DNA from: Mycobacteroides saopaulense
GTDB taxonomy: Bacteria > Actinomycetota > Actinomycetes > Mycobacteriales > Mycobacteriaceae
Direction: 5' to 3'
NCBI RefSeq assembly: GCF_001456355.1
Contig: NZ_CP010271.1
Coordinates: 3,224,001 to 3,288,000, forward strand
DNA: 64,000 bases
Part shown: positions 44,969 through 54,705 of the stretch, piece by piece
Layout of the letters: each line of letters begins with the position of its first letter
How positions within the stretch are numbered: position 1 is the first letter of the stretch
Notes under the pieces: model-generated
The model's input: the letters and a program-made list of their open reading frames with translations, nothing else
Databases searched by the model: none
What the model was told of the DNA's origin: nothing
Translations under genes and position numbers: made by a program

Positions 44969-47027
44969 TCCCGTCACGCTCGCAGTCGGCGAGCAGTAGC
45001 CGCTTGATGACCTTACCGGTCGACGTACGCGGCAGCGCCTTGACGAAGTACACGTCGCGCGGCACATGGAACTTGCTGAGCCGGTTCTTGATGAAGGCGC
45101 GCACCATGTCGCCGTCCAGACCAGCGTCCTTGTGCCGCACCACGAATGCCGACAGTCGCTGGCCAAAGTTGTCATCGGAGGTTCCCACGACAGCCACGTC
45201 GGCCACCTGCGGCAGGAAGGACAACGCGTCCTCTACCGGCCGGGGAAACACATTTTCGCCACCGGAGATGATCATCTCGTCATCGCGACCGTCGATGTAC
45301 AGGCGTCCGTCGGCATCCAGGTGACCCAGATCGCCGGTGTCCAACAGACCGTTCACCGACGCCGGTGACGGGTCCGCGACATATCCCTCGAACAGCATCT
45401 CGTTACCGACGAAGATCCGGCCGGTGACACCGCGCGGCACCGGCCGCCGGTCGACGTCCAAAATCGCGATCGTGGTGCCCAACGGCGGCCGCCCCACCGT
45501 GGTGGGGGCAATCGCCAGGTCCTCGGGATCGGCGATGGTGGCCCAGGACACCTCGGTAGAGCCGTAGAAGTTGTAGAGCACCTCACCGAACGCCTCGGTA
45601 AACCGCTGTACCAGTGAGGCATTCAGCGGCGATCCACTGCAAGCGACCAGCCTCAGGCTCGATGTGTCGTATTTCTGGCGCACCTTGGCCGGCAGGTCGA
45701 CGATGCGCTGCAACATGATGGGAACGGCGATCATCGTGGTCACCTTGCGGGTGGCGATGGCGCGCAGACATTCCTCTGGATCGAACTTCTCCTGCAGGAT
45801 GACCGTCGCCCGCAGCGGTGTGCTGATCTGCAGGCAGCCCAGCCCCCAGGCATGGAAGATGGGCGCCGAGATGAGCATGGTCTCGTTCATCTTCATGGGC
45901 ATCCGCGAAAGCATCGCCGCGATGACGGCGAACCCGCGCGGTGTCGGCCGCAACGCCCCCTTGGGCGTTCCGGAGGTTCCCGAGGTTTGCACCACCTGGT
46001 GGCCGGGCCGGGTGGGCGGCAACACTCCCGGCTTGTCGGCTACCACGAAGTCATCCAGCCCACGGCGCCCCTGGATGGCGCTGCGCCGGCCGGTGCTGAC
46101 GAGTTCGACCTCCCACGGCACGTACCTGACGAGTTCGTCGAGCTCGTCGTCCACGAACACCTTGGTGAGGTTGTTACGCGCCACAGCAATCTGAATCTGG
46201 GTTGCTGCAAGCGCGTTGTTGAGCAACATCACGTCGACGCCGAGCATCCCGAAGGCAATCAGGCACTCAACCATGGCAATGTTGTTGCGAGCCAGCAGGC
46301 CAATCTTGGATGTCTCGTTGATGCCGTCGCGCATCAGACCCGTGGCCAGCCCCTCGGCGCGACGGTCAAGTTGCTCGAAGGTCAACTGTCCGGCGTCGTC
46401 GGCGATCGCGAGCTGTTTGGGAGCGCGCGCCGCCGCGGCCGCGTACCCACCCTGCAGGGTGAATCCCCACCGCGCCAAGGAACCCAGCTGGCGAAGACCA
46501 CGGTCGGGCCGCGGGATGCGCACCACGCCCACACCGACCATCAGCCGGGCGATGCTGACTTGAAGATTTCCGCTATCACCCGAATTGGAGACGGTAGAAG
46601 TAGGCGCGCCGGACAGATAGTCATCGATTTTGTCCAACCCGTCCATCAACCATTGATTGACGGCCACGCTCGGCTTCTTGATACCGGCAGGCAGGACCGA
46701 GGCTGCCCGCAACACCGTGACGCGGACCCGGGTCTGTGCAGAACGCTCCTCGAACAATCGGACCGAGATCAACCCGTCGTTGTCGACACCCTCGATCGCG
46801 AGGCTCTCCTTGGTGTTGCTGAGAATCAGCCGAACACGAGCTTTGGTCTTGGCGGCCAGCACCAGGTATTCGGGATCGGGGCCCGCCTCAGTGCTCTCGA
46901 TCAAGGTCTCACAGGAACCGACCCCGGTAAAGAACATGGGGTACATGTCGGGTGAGCTGATGAGCTCCCACACAAGCCCGCGCGGGTGCCTGAGCAACTT
47001 GTCGCAACTAATTACATCAGCGACCAT
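44955..47027 (-). CDS. Acyl-CoA synthetase with N-terminal SRPBCC/START-like domain (fusion)
   Basis: 690 residues in two parts. Residues 1-145 look like an SRPBCC ligand-binding domain (LLRHPRGLVWELISSPDMYPMFF... WLMDGLDKIDDYLSG). Residues 175-690 are an AMP-binding ligase: P-loop VQTSGTSGTPKG, YGSTEVSWATIADPED, the A8 region DTGDLGHLDADGRLYIDGRDDEMIISGGENVFP and the catalytic Lys in TSTGKVIKRLL. All motifs are present, so it should activate a fatty acid or related carboxylate to acyl-CoA. The fusion could bind or present its hydrophobic substrate. A 243-bp region upstream of its start contains no recognised gene. Confidence 0.88.
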   Translation of the reverse strand: MVADVISCDKLLRHPRGLVWELISSPDMYPMFFTGVGSCETLIESTEAGPDPEYLVLAAKTKARVRLILSNTKESLAIEGVDNDGLISVRLFEERSAQTRVRVTVLRAASVLPAGIKKPSVAVNQWLMDGLDKIDDYLSGAPTSTVSNSGDSGNLQVSIARLMVGVGVVRIPRPDRGLRQLGSLARWGFTLQGGYAAAAARAPKQLAIADDAGQLTFEQLDRRAEGLATGLMRDGINETSKIGLLARNNIAMVECLIAFGMLGVDVMLLNNALAATQIQIAVARNNLTKVFVDDELDELVRYVPWEVELVSTGRRSAIQGRRGLDDFVVADKPGVLPPTRPGHQVVQTSGTSGTPKGALRPTPRGFAVIAAMLSRMPMKMNETMLISAPIFHAWGLGCLQISTPLRATVILQEKFDPEECLRAIATRKVTTMIAVPIMLQRIVDLPAKVRQKYDTSSLRLVACSGSPLNASLVQRFTEAFGEVLYNFYGSTEVSWATIADPEDLAIAPTTVGRPPLGTTIAILDVDRRPVPRGVTGRIFVGNEMLFEGYVADPSPASVNGLLDTGDLGHLDADGRLYIDGRDDEMIISGGENVFPRPVEDALSFLPQVADVAVVGTSDDNFGQRLSAFVVRHKDAGLDGDMVRAFIKNRLSKFHVPRDVYFVKALPRTSTGKVIKRLLLADCERDGIRPE

Positions 47028-47270
47028 AACAATAGTCCTACCTGGGGTTTTCGGTCATGCACCGCGCGAGCGTACCCGATGACACGCATCACTGCCCGGG
47101 AACCGTTGTGGTTCTTGTCACTGGCGTAATCAGATTGCCGAGCACAGGCTCGGGCGAATTGTCCGCAGCTCCGGCGGGGTACCCACGCCCCGGCAAATGG
47201 CCGACCGCGCACCCCTCGGTGACGCCGATCGGTTCGCTGACCAGATCCCCATGGGATCGCTGGCCGCTCC

Positions 47271-47549
47271 CTAGATGTGCGGAGCCTCGCGGATCTTGCT
47301 GCTGTCGTTCCCGAGCGTCTTGCAGTACATCGTGACGGAGGTGCGCGTGGCAGAGATCTCCAGATTCGACGCGTCACGGCCGCGCTGATCCTTGAGCATC
47401 TTGCTCACCGCATCGTTCTGCTTCTGCTCCTCGGCGGCGATGAAGTCCTTGCACTTGGTGTCGCCGCCCTGGTTGATGACGCCAGAGCATCCCGCCAACA
47501 GGGCAACTGCCGCGAAACCGGTTCCTGCCAACACCTTCAGAGCGCTCAT
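47271..47549 (-). CDS. Small lipoprotein, function unknown
   Basis: 92 residues. The signal peptide ends in a lipobox (VALLAGC), giving a lipidated Cys at about residue 21; the rest is a short soluble domain with Lys/Asp-rich helix (TKCKDFIAAEEQKQNDAVSKML) and a second Cys pair (KCKD, MYCKT). ATG 47549 (MSALKVLAG) is preferred over an earlier in-frame ATG. Divergent from the Clp N-domain gene. Function unknown. Confidence 0.7.
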   Translation of the reverse strand: MSALKVLAGTGFAAVALLAGCSGVINQGGDTKCKDFIAAEEQKQNDAVSKMLKDQRGRDASNLEISATRTSVTMYCKTLGNDSSKIREAPHI

Positions 47550-47619
47550 GCCGTGACAGTAGCTCATCACCGCACCCGGCTCCGGCAAGATGTACGTTGA
47601 GGCGGAGATAGGGAGGGTC

Positions 47620-48066
47620 ATGTTCCATCTGTTCAACGAGCGCTCACGGCAGGTCATCGTGATCGCGCAGGAGGAAGGGCGCGAACTCCAGCACAACTAC
47701 CTCGGAGCAGAACACCTCCTGTTGGGTCTGGTCGGCGAGGGCACGGGCCTGGGTGCCCGACTGCTCGCGACGGCCGGGGTCCGTTACGAGAACGGGACAC
47801 GGGTCGTGCAGCAGATCGCCCCGCCGAGCCAGGAAGCACCGACCGAGAAAATATCGTTCACCCCCGGAGCCCAACGGACCCTCGAACTGGCGGAGACCGC
47901 GTCAACAAGCAGGCGTCACACCGAGATCTGCACTGGGCATCTACTTCTCGGACTCGTCGATGCAGCAGACCCCGTCATCATCCAGATCTGGGAGCGGCTC
48001 AACGTGGATGTTCTCGACCTCTGGGACAACGTGCGCGCACATCTGGACGAGAACCTCGGCGACTAG
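47620..48066 (+). CDS. Stand-alone Clp N-terminal domain protein
   Basis: 148 residues covering two repeats of the Clp N motif: FHLFNERSRQVIVIAQEEGRELQHNYLGAEHLLLGLVGEGTGLGARLLATAGV and FTPGAQRTLELAETASTSRRHTEICTGHLLLGL. This is the ClpC substrate/adaptor-binding fold without ATPase domains. AGGGAGG precedes ATG 47620. In M. tuberculosis the related ClpC2 is a short decoy that binds antimicrobial cyclomarins; a similar sponge or adaptor role is possible here but not shown. Confidence 0.85.
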   Translation: MFHLFNERSRQVIVIAQEEGRELQHNYLGAEHLLLGLVGEGTGLGARLLATAGVRYENGTRVVQQIAPPSQEAPTEKISFTPGAQRTLELAETASTSRRHTEICTGHLLLGLVDAADPVIIQIWERLNVDVLDLWDNVRAHLDENLGD

Positions 48067-48072
48067 GCGCGG

Positions 48073-48831
48073 CTAGGCGTAGGCGGGCCGTGACTGCGCG
48101 GCGATACTCTTCTCCCCCGCGCTGGCGGCCCGCCGCAGGGCCCCGTACTCACCGATGTATCCGGCCAGACTGCCTACCGCAGGCAGCATTCCCAGATAAC
48201 GGAAAATCGGCTTGGGCTGTGGCCGCTTCTCCAACTCATCCCCGATGGCCCGCAAGATGCCCGCGAGGTGCCAGAGCGTGCGGGCCAATGCGAACGGCGA
48301 CCAGCTCCGCGGCGTCTCCGGCTCCTGATCGTCGGCGCCGGCCAGCGCCTCGTCACCGAGGGTGCGGTTGCACAGCACCTTCGCCAGCAGGCGCACCTGC
48401 TCGGGATGACTATCGATTCCGAGCTCGCGTGCGATGGCGACCAACACGATGGCCTGATTGGAAAAACCGAGCAGATCCTGCACCGGCAAGCGCGCCGCGA
48501 GCACACCGAAAATACCTGGGAATGCGACGAATACGGTGTTGACGGCGCCCACGCGCTGCACCCACCAATGCGCCTTCCCGCGGGTGTCCAGCTTGTCCCA
48601 TGCCTTGGTGCCGGGGGTGGTAGCCGTGTTCAGGGCGCACGCCAGAGCATCCAGCGCCTTGTCGACCACGCCGTCGCCCGCGCCCAGCTCATAGGTGCGT
48701 TCCTTGAGGCCGAACGGATCGGACTCCGAGAGCACGGTGAGTACGGGGTTGATCACCCGGACCGCACGGCTCAGCGCGTCGGCGATATCGGCATCGGAAA
48801 GCACGGCGTTAGGCAATGCGATGAGACCCAT
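48073..48831 (-). CDS. Conserved hypothetical protein, peroxisomal-PEX11-like pattern not excluded
   Basis: 252 residues, no family recognised with confidence. It has helical segments including moderately hydrophobic stretches (TVFVAFPGIFGVLAARL and GMLPAVGSLAGYIGEYGALR) separated by charged regions, and an acidic loop (DDQEPETPRSW). No Cys pair, no signal peptide. It converges on the Clp N-domain gene (6 bp apart) and is divergent from the secreted gene at 49021. A membrane-associated or peripheral role is likely; function unknown. Confidence 0.6.
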   Translation of the reverse strand: MGLIALPNAVLSDADIADALSRAVRVINPVLTVLSESDPFGLKERTYELGAGDGVVDKALDALACALNTATTPGTKAWDKLDTRGKAHWWVQRVGAVNTVFVAFPGIFGVLAARLPVQDLLGFSNQAIVLVAIARELGIDSHPEQVRLLAKVLCNRTLGDEALAGADDQEPETPRSWSPFALARTLWHLAGILRAIGDELEKRPQPKPIFRYLGMLPAVGSLAGYIGEYGALRRAASAGEKSIAAQSRPAYA

Positions 48832-48975
48832 ATGCCCATCATCTCGCGACGGATGCCGATGCGCGCGACGGGGATCGATTCCCGCGAACTCAGATCGTCA
48901 AATGGCCACGGCGTGAACGTGATCGAGCGTACTGTTCCCTCAGCACAACAAGTTACAACAAGATAAGGATGGGCA

Positions 48976-49017
48976 ATGAAGCTCACGGCCTCGATCCCTC
49001 AGAACCAGGAGGGCTGA
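48976..49017 (+). other. Short upstream ORF in frame with the next gene, ended by TGA
   Basis: ATG 48976, preceded by AAGGA, encodes MKLTASIPQNQEG and a TGA at 49015-49017; one codon later comes GTG 49021 of the next gene in the same frame. The stretch upstream looks like a natural N-terminus. Either it is a translationally coupled leader peptide or a nonsense codon split a formerly longer protein. Confidence 0.5.
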
Positions 49018-49020
49018 CTC

Positions 49021-49380
49021 GTGGCACTCGCAGCAACCGTGATCACCGCCTGCACCGCGGCGGTCGGCGCGACGGCATTCGGCGCTTCCCTCGCCATCAC
49101 CCCGCAGCCTCCGGACACCGTCCTCTACGTCATCAGCTCCGATCGCCCGATCACGGCCATCACCTGGAGAGACAGCCTCGGGCACATGCGTGATCAGCCC
49201 GTCGACGGCATCCAGCACACCTGGGCCTGGACCTTCACCAGCGATATCTCCGATCCGCCGTACTTCGTCAGCGCCGAATCCGCCGGGGCTCCGGTGACGT
49301 GCCGCTTGATCGTCAACGGCAAGGTCAAGGTCGAGGACACCGCCGACGGCCAGCACCCCACCGCCACCTGCCACGGGTAA
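49021..49380 (+). CDS. Small membrane-anchored/exported protein, MmpS-like C-terminus
   Basis: 119 residues. The N-terminus is a hydrophobic segment (ALAATVITACTAAVGATAF). The rest resembles the beta-rich soluble part of MmpS proteins: DTVLYVISSDRPITAITWRDSLG, TWAWTFTSDISDPPYFVSAES, and VTCRLIVNGKVKVEDTADG with a terminal TCHG. GTG 49021 has AGGAGGG about 10 bases before it. No mmpL is adjacent. An in-frame TGA and possible earlier start lie 6 bases upstream. Confidence 0.68.
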   Translation: MALAATVITACTAAVGATAFGASLAITPQPPDTVLYVISSDRPITAITWRDSLGHMRDQPVDGIQHTWAWTFTSDISDPPYFVSAESAGAPVTCRLIVNGKVKVEDTADGQHPTATCHG

Positions 49381-49401
49381 GGCGAATACCCGCCAACCGG
49401 C

Positions 49402-49737
49402 TCAGCGACGCTTCGCGACGGTGAGCAGGACCGCCGAATCGGCTAATGCCCGCAGTGAGTGCCGGGAATCCGGGATCTCGATGAGGTCACCGGCACGGCC
49501 GTCCCAATGCTCGTCTCCGGCCACCAGACGGACCGAGCCCTGGATGACGTAGATGGTGGCCTCACCCGGGCTCTCGTGCTCGCCGAGTTCTGAACCTTCG
49601 CGTAGTGCGATCACCGTTTGACGCAACACCCGTTCGTGGCCGCCGACAACGGTCTCTGCGGCATTGTGGCTGTTGTTGGTGCGCTCGAACAGCTGCCGTA
49701 TCAATGCTTCGATCGAGCGCTTCTGCATACCTGTCAT
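49402..49737 (-). CDS. Cupin domain protein
   Basis: 111 residues with the small cupin barrel. Motif 1 is degenerate (ELGEHESPGEATIYVIQGSVRL) and motif 2 region follows as GRAGDLIEIPDSRHSLRALADS, containing a single His. This suits a metal-poor binding cupin, such as a stress or sensor protein. ATG 49737 is one of several near in-frame starts. It is encoded just after the initiator tRNA on the same strand, beyond the terminator. Confidence 0.75.
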   Translation of the reverse strand: MTGMQKRSIEALIRQLFERTNNSHNAAETVVGGHERVLRQTVIALREGSELGEHESPGEATIYVIQGSVRLVAGDEHWDGRAGDLIEIPDSRHSLRALADSAVLLTVAKRR

Positions 49738-49782
49738 TCCATGCCTCGGCGGCAGGCGCGTCAAGTGGCGGACCGGGAAATG

Positions 49783-49819
49783 AAGACGGCCCCCGGAGTC
49801 AGACTCCGGGGGCCGTCTT
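49783..49819 (-). terminator. Strong terminator after the initiator tRNA
   Basis: Perfect 17-base inverted repeat (AAGACGGCCCCCGGAGT / ACTCCGGGGGCCGTCTT) with a 3-base loop CAG, 6 bases past the tRNA 3' end on the minus strand. Confidence 0.85.
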
Positions 49820-49825
49820 ACCTAG

Positions 49826-49899
49826 TAGCGGGGACAGGATTTGAACCTGCGACCTCTGGGTTATGAGCCCAGCGAGCTACCGAGCTGCTCCACCCCGCG
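49826..49899 (-). tRNA. Initiator tRNA-Met (CAU)
   Basis: 74-nt cloverleaf: acceptor CGCGGGG, D-arm GAGCAGCTCGGTAGCTC, anticodon arm CTGGG-CTCATAA-CCCAG with anticodon CAT and three consecutive G-C pairs (initiator signature), T-arm GCAGGTTCAAATCCTGT. Position 1-72 is a mismatch (C-U), also an initiator feature. CCA is not encoded. A strong terminator follows. Confidence 0.95.
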
Positions 49900-50032
49900 G
49901 CGGTGAACACGAGGTTACCGGTCGCAGTGCGCTGGCGCCAAATCGTTTACCTGGCCTGCACGTTCTCGGCGCTCGGCAGTGGCTTTGGCCCTGCCACTTG
50001 TGCTTTCACGCGGTGGCAGGGACCAGCCCGTC

Positions 50033-52999
50033 CTACTTGGCCTGTGTGAACTTCGTCATCGCGTCGTCCAAGCTCTTGAGGGCCTGTCCGTACCGCGCGA
50101 AGTCGCCACTCTTCTGAGCGTCCTTCACCTCACCGATGGCCCGCTGAACCTCCTGCAGCGCGGCGGCCTTCGCCGAGGACAGCTCCGAGGAGCCCGCAGG
50201 CGGCACGACCACCGGCGGGACGATCGGCACGTTCTGGCCGCTCGGCGGCGGCGGGTTGACCCCGCCGGGTTCGGCGGCCGGAGCGGTCGCCGTCGCACCG
50301 GCACCCGGCCCGAACACCATGTCCAGCGCATCCCTGACCGTGGTGGCGTAGCCGACCTTGCCGTTGTAGAACATGCCCACACGGATCAGGCGCGGATACG
50401 ACGACTGATCACCCTGGCCCGGCGAGGCGTACAGCGGCTCGACGAACAACAGTCCACCGTTGGCCACCGGCAGGGTCAGCAGGTTGCCCCATTTGAGGAT
50501 GTTCTGGTTCTTGATGATGCCGACGTGCGAGGACACCTGGTTGTCGGTGGTGATCGCGTTGTTCACCAGCTTGGGGCCCTGCACGGTGCCGGGAACCGTC
50601 AAAACGGTTATCTTCCCGTAGGTTTCGGGGTCGGAGCTGGCACTGACGTAGGCCGCCAGGAAATCACGCTGGAAACGGTTCAGCGCGCTGGTCAATTGGA
50701 ATGACGCCGAATTGTCGTTCTTCGTAATGTCTTTCGCGACGATGTAGTACGGCGGCTGCGATCCGGTGGGCGCGTTCGGGTCATCGGGCACCTGCCAGAA
50801 ATCACTGGTGGAGAAGAAGGTCACCGGATCATTGACGTGGTACCGCGCCAGCAGCGTCCGCTGCACCTTGAACAGATCTTCCGGGTAGCGCAGATGCCGC
50901 GCGAGGTCCGAGGAGATGTCGCTCTTCGGCTTCACCGTTCCCGGGAAGATCTTCATCCACGCCTTGAGCACGGGGTCCTTCTCGTCCTGCTGGTACAGGG
51001 TCACCGTGCCGTCATAGGCATCGACCGTCGCCTTGACGGAGTTGCGGATGTAGGAGACCTGCTGATTGGGCAGCGCTCCCCCGGTCCGGCCCACCTGGCT
51101 GTCAAAGGTGGCCTCCGACAACGACGTCTGCTGCGAGTACGGGTAGTTGTCCAGGGTGGTGTAGCCGTCCACGATCCAGACCATGCGCTTGTCGACGATC
51201 GCCGGGTAGGTACCGCTGTCGACCGTCAGCCATGGCGCCACAGCCTCCACACGCCGACTCGGATCCCGGTTGAACAGAATCTTGCTGTTGTCACCGATCA
51301 CATTGGAGAACAGGAAGTTGCGCTCGGCGTACTTAAGCCCGAAGACCGTCCGCGCCAGTGCACCGCCGACGGGAACCCCGCCGGTACCGGTGTAGGTGCT
51401 GTTCTTGGTTCCGGAATTGTTCTCGTAGTCGTACTCACGGTCGTCACCGTTCTTGCCGACGATCGCGTAGTCGTTGGTATCGCTGGCGATGATGGGGCCG
51501 TAGTAGACGCGCGGCTGCGCCAATTGCGCCGGGCCGTCGGAGAGCACCTTGCCGTTGTCGTCGACGGCGTTCACCAGAAACTCCGGGTACCCGCCGTTCT
51601 CGTCGGGCTTGTCGGCAACCCCTCTGACGGTGTTGGCCGGGGCCGCGATGAATCCGTTGCCGTGGGTATACACGGTGTGCCGGTTGATCCAGTCGCGCTG
51701 GTTGTCACGAAGTTTGGCCGGATCGAGCTCGCGCGCGGCGACCACATAGTCACGCAGCGAGCCGCTCTTGTCCTGATACCGGTCGATCGACAACGAATCC
51801 GGGAAGGCATAGAAGTTCTTGCCCTGCTGCAACTGTGTGAAGGCCGGGCTCACGATGTTGGGGTCGAGTACACGGATGTTGGCGATGGTGGATCGATCGG
51901 CGGCGACCTGCTTGGCCAACTGCTCGCTACCGGTGGGAGCCGATGCGGTGCCGCTGTAGTCGCGATAGGTGACCACGTCATCGGTCAGACCGTAGGCATC
52001 GCGCGTCGCCTTGATGCTGCGCGCGATGTACTCGCTCTCCTTCTGCGCCGCATTGGGTTTGACACTGAACTGCTCGACGATGAGCGGCCAGCCCGCACCG
52101 ACCACCAACGAGGACAGCAGCAGCAGCGCCAGGCCGATCGCGGGAATCCGCAGATCCTTGAGCACCAGCGCCGAGAACACCGCGACCGCGCAGATGACCG
52201 CGATGGCCAGCAGGATGAGCTTGGCCGGCAGCACCGCGTTGATGTCGGTGTACCCGGCACCGGTGAACGGCTTACCGGCCCGCGTGTGCGAGAGGAGCTC
52301 GTACCGATCGAGCCAATAGGCGGCGACCTTCAGCAGCACCAGGATTCCGGCGAGCGTCACCAGCTGGATGCGGGCGGGCCGCGACAGCGTCCCGGAGCGG
52401 CCGGACAACCGGATACCGCCAAAGATGTAGTGCACCAAGGCGTTGACGAACAGCGCGATGAACACCGCGATGAACAGGTAAGTCAGTACGAATCGGTAGA
52501 AAGGCAGCTCGAAGGCGAAGAAGCCGAGGTCCAGGCCGAACTGCGGGTCCTTGATGCCGAAATCGCCGCCCTCCAGGAACAGCTGCACCGGCATCCAATA
52601 GCTTTGGGCCACAACACCGGCCAGCACTCCGATGAGCACCGGAACACCGATGACGAACAGGCGCACCCGCGACAGGATCAGCGCCCGGTACTGCGCCAGC
52701 GCGTCACCGGGCCCCTTGGCGGGCACGAACACCGGCCGCGCCCGGTACGCCAATCCGAAGCCCGCGAAAACCACAGCACCGACCAAGGTCCCGACGATCA
52801 GGAACAACGCGAGGCGGGTCAGCAGCACGGTAGTGAAAACACCACGGAATCCGAGCTCGCCGAACCACAGCCAGTTGATGTAGGTGTCGACCAGGCGTGG
52901 GCCGATCAACAACAACACCACGATCACCAACGCCGCGGCGACCAGGCGCCGGCTCCGTCGGGTCAGTCGTGGCAGAGCCCCATTTGGCCGCATTCCCAC
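50033..52999 (-). CDS. UPF0182 family integral membrane protein (Rv3193c-like)
   Basis: 988 residues with about seven N-terminal membrane helices (within residues 20-310) followed by a large extracytoplasmic domain (about 310-900) and a Pro/Ala-rich C-terminal tail. Early sequence ([26 protein letters not shown]) and later [25 protein letters not shown] match UPF0182. Start GTG 52999 ([12 protein letters not shown]) has GAGGAG upstream; a longer start is possible but lacks one. A role in cell-envelope assembly or protein secretion has been suggested for the family; not known here. Confidence 0.9.
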   Translation of the reverse strand: MGMRPNGALPRLTRRSRRLVAAALVIVVLLLIGPRLVDTYINWLWFGELGFRGVFTTVLLTRLALFLIVGTLVGAVVFAGFGLAYRARPVFVPAKGPGDALAQYRALILSRVRLFVIGVPVLIGVLAGVVAQSYWMPVQLFLEGGDFGIKDPQFGLDLGFFAFELPFYRFVLTYLFIAVFIALFVNALVHYIFGGIRLSGRSGTLSRPARIQLVTLAGILVLLKVAAYWLDRYELLSHTRAGKPFTGAGYTDINAVLPAKLILLAIAVICAVAVFSALVLKDLRIPAIGLALLLLSSLVVGAGWPLIVEQFSVKPNAAQKESEYIARSIKATRDAYGLTDDVVTYRDYSGTASAPTGSEQLAKQVAADRSTIANIRVLDPNIVSPAFTQLQQGKNFYAFPDSLSIDRYQDKSGSLRDYVVAARELDPAKLRDNQRDWINRHTVYTHGNGFIAAPANTVRGVADKPDENGGYPEFLVNAVDDNGKVLSDGPAQLAQPRVYYGPIIASDTNDYAIVGKNGDDREYDYENNSGTKNSTYTGTGGVPVGGALARTVFGLKYAERNFLFSNVIGDNSKILFNRDPSRRVEAVAPWLTVDSGTYPAIVDKRMVWIVDGYTTLDNYPYSQQTSLSEATFDSQVGRTGGALPNQQVSYIRNSVKATVDAYDGTVTLYQQDEKDPVLKAWMKIFPGTVKPKSDISSDLARHLRYPEDLFKVQRTLLARYHVNDPVTFFSTSDFWQVPDDPNAPTGSQPPYYIVAKDITKNDNSASFQLTSALNRFQRDFLAAYVSASSDPETYGKITVLTVPGTVQGPKLVNNAITTDNQVSSHVGIIKNQNILKWGNLLTLPVANGGLLFVEPLYASPGQGDQSSYPRLIRVGMFYNGKVGYATTVRDALDMVFGPGAGATATAPAAEPGGVNPPPPSGQNVPIVPPVVVPPAGSSELSSAKAAALQEVQRAIGEVKDAQKSGDFARYGQALKSLDDAMTKFTQAK

Positions 53000-53122
53000 G
53001 TCGCTACGCTCCTCGTCGAGTGTTTCTGAGAGTGTCGAACCGCTCAATATTCGCTAGAAACCCAGTCCCACTGTAGCCGCAGAACAGCGGGGTCAGTCCT
53101 GCATCGATAGTGGTGAGGCTCG

Positions 53123-54157
53123 CTAACAACTGGGCGCTTGATCGCCACGATTGAGGGCATTGAGTCCGTCGACGGCTTCGGTCAGGGTGCCCGCCTTGAC
53201 CAGGGTGAGCCCCTGCCCGCCATCCGTCTTCGCCTCGGCGCAATTGGCCGCGGGTACCAGAAACACCGTCGCTCCAGCGTCTTTGGCGGCAAGCATCTTG
53301 TGCGTGATCCCCCCGATGGGGCCCACCTTTCCGTCGGCGTCGATGGTCCCCGTGCCGGCGACGAACTTCCCGCCGTCGAGCTCGCCCGGCGTCAGCTTGT
53401 CGATCACCGCGAGACTGAACATCAAACCGGCCGACGGCCCACCGATGTTGGCCAGATTGAAATCGATGGTGAAGGGCGCCCAGGGCGCCTGGACCACGCC
53501 GACCCCCAGGAATCCATAGTCACGATCCGCGTTCTTGCCGAGCGTGATCTTCACCGGTTCCGTCTTGTCGCTGCCCTGCGTGTTCTTGCGCTTGTAGTCC
53601 AGCGTCACCTCGTCGCCCGGCTTGGTTGCCTTGAGCTGCCCGGTGAACTCCTCAAGCGTCGCGACCGGGTGCCCGTTCACGGCGGTGATGGCGTCGTTCT
53701 CCTGCAACTTGCCTTTGGACGGTCCCTCATCGCTGATGGTCAGCACGGTCACCGCCGACGGGTACTTGAGGTATCCGAGCGCCGCGAACTCCGCGCTCTC
53801 CTCCGACTTCTTGAACTCAAGGTCGTTCTCCTTGTCCACCTGGTCCTTGGACCGATCAGGTGGATACACCACGTCGCGGGGAACCAACTGCTCACGACCG
53901 CTCGCCCACAACCGCAGCGCATCGGCCAGGGTCAGCGCATCGCGCTGGGAGACCGTCGTCATGTTGAGGTGACCGGACACCGGGTCGACCTTGGTGCCCT
54001 TGATGTCGACGACTTCCTTGCCCTCGACCGTTCCGAGGGTGTTGAACGTCGGGCCCGGGCCCAGCGACACGAACGGCACGGTGATCACCGACATCAACAA
54101 CCCGAAGGCGATGATCGGGACGAGCGCGACCAGCAACGTCGCAACGCGGCGATTCAT
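53123..54157 (-). CDS. PDZ domain-containing Lon-type (S16) protease-like membrane protein (Rv3194c-like)
   Basis: 344 residues. One N-terminal membrane helix (LLVALVPIIAFGLLMSVITVPFV, about 8-30), a PDZ domain (about 130-215; SKGKLQENDAITAVNGHPV), and a Lon proteolytic domain at the C-terminus with the catalytic Ser in GGPSAGLMF and Lys in THKMLAAKDAGA. All catalytic residues are present, so it should be an active membrane-anchored protease of the YlbL type. Divergent from a DCC gene. Confidence 0.92.
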   Translation of the reverse strand: MNRRVATLLVALVPIIAFGLLMSVITVPFVSLGPGPTFNTLGTVEGKEVVDIKGTKVDPVSGHLNMTTVSQRDALTLADALRLWASGREQLVPRDVVYPPDRSKDQVDKENDLEFKKSEESAEFAALGYLKYPSAVTVLTISDEGPSKGKLQENDAITAVNGHPVATLEEFTGQLKATKPGDEVTLDYKRKNTQGSDKTEPVKITLGKNADRDYGFLGVGVVQAPWAPFTIDFNLANIGGPSAGLMFSLAVIDKLTPGELDGGKFVAGTGTIDADGKVGPIGGITHKMLAAKDAGATVFLVPAANCAEAKTDGGQGLTLVKAGTLTEAVDGLNALNRGDQAPSC

Positions 54158-54219
54158 GCCTGCACCCTATGGCAACGACCGATCAGCACCCCGCCGGTAG
54201 TCTCCAAGGTGGAGGTTCG

Positions 54220-54636
54220 ATGAGCGAGCATGCCCCCGTCCTGCTGTACGACGGCGTGTGCGCACTGTGCAACGGTGCGGTGAAGAAGATCCTGCGCGAC
54301 GACGAGGTCGGCACAATGCGGTTCGCCGCGCTCGACAGCGAGTACGCCAGGCAGGTGATCGGTCGGCATCCCGAACTCGCGGGCGTCGACTCCTTCGTGA
54401 TCGTCGACAACCCGGGCGAGCCCACCGAGGGAATTCACATCCGCTCCGACGCCGTGCTCCGCGTCATCGACTACCTGGGCGGCACCCGGCGGGCCCGGCT
54501 CATCGGGCTCCTGGTCCCCCGACCCCTCCGCGATGCCGCATACCGCCTGGTGGCGCGTATCCGGTACCGGATGTTCGGCAAGTACGACACCTGCCCGGTT
54601 CCACCACCCGAGGTCCGCGCACGGTTTCTGGCCTGA
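54220..54636 (+). CDS. DCC family thiol-disulfide oxidoreductase (DUF393)
   Basis: 138 residues with the namesake motif LLYDGVCALCNGAV near the N-terminus, a CxxC with an adjacent Asp as in thioredoxin-like proteins. Followed by MRFAALDSEYARQVI and DYLGGTRRARLIGLLVPRPLRDAAYRLVARIRYRMFGKYDTCPVP. ATG 54220 is used (GGTGGAGG upstream). A redox partner for the neighbouring envelope genes is an inference. Confidence 0.85.
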   Translation: MSEHAPVLLYDGVCALCNGAVKKILRDDEVGTMRFAALDSEYARQVIGRHPELAGVDSFVIVDNPGEPTEGIHIRSDAVLRVIDYLGGTRRARLIGLLVPRPLRDAAYRLVARIRYRMFGKYDTCPVPPPEVRARFLA

Positions 54637-54705
54637 TCCCACCCAAAGGCGGCACGTTCACTGACAGCGTGATCGGGCCGCCTCTACCGGCGGTACCGTG
54701 GAGAT

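Noticed and set aside
50837..53029. 730-codon open frame opposite the UPF0182 gene
   Set aside because: Arg/Gln/Asp-rich translation with no domains; a shadow of the real gene caused by high GC in third positions.
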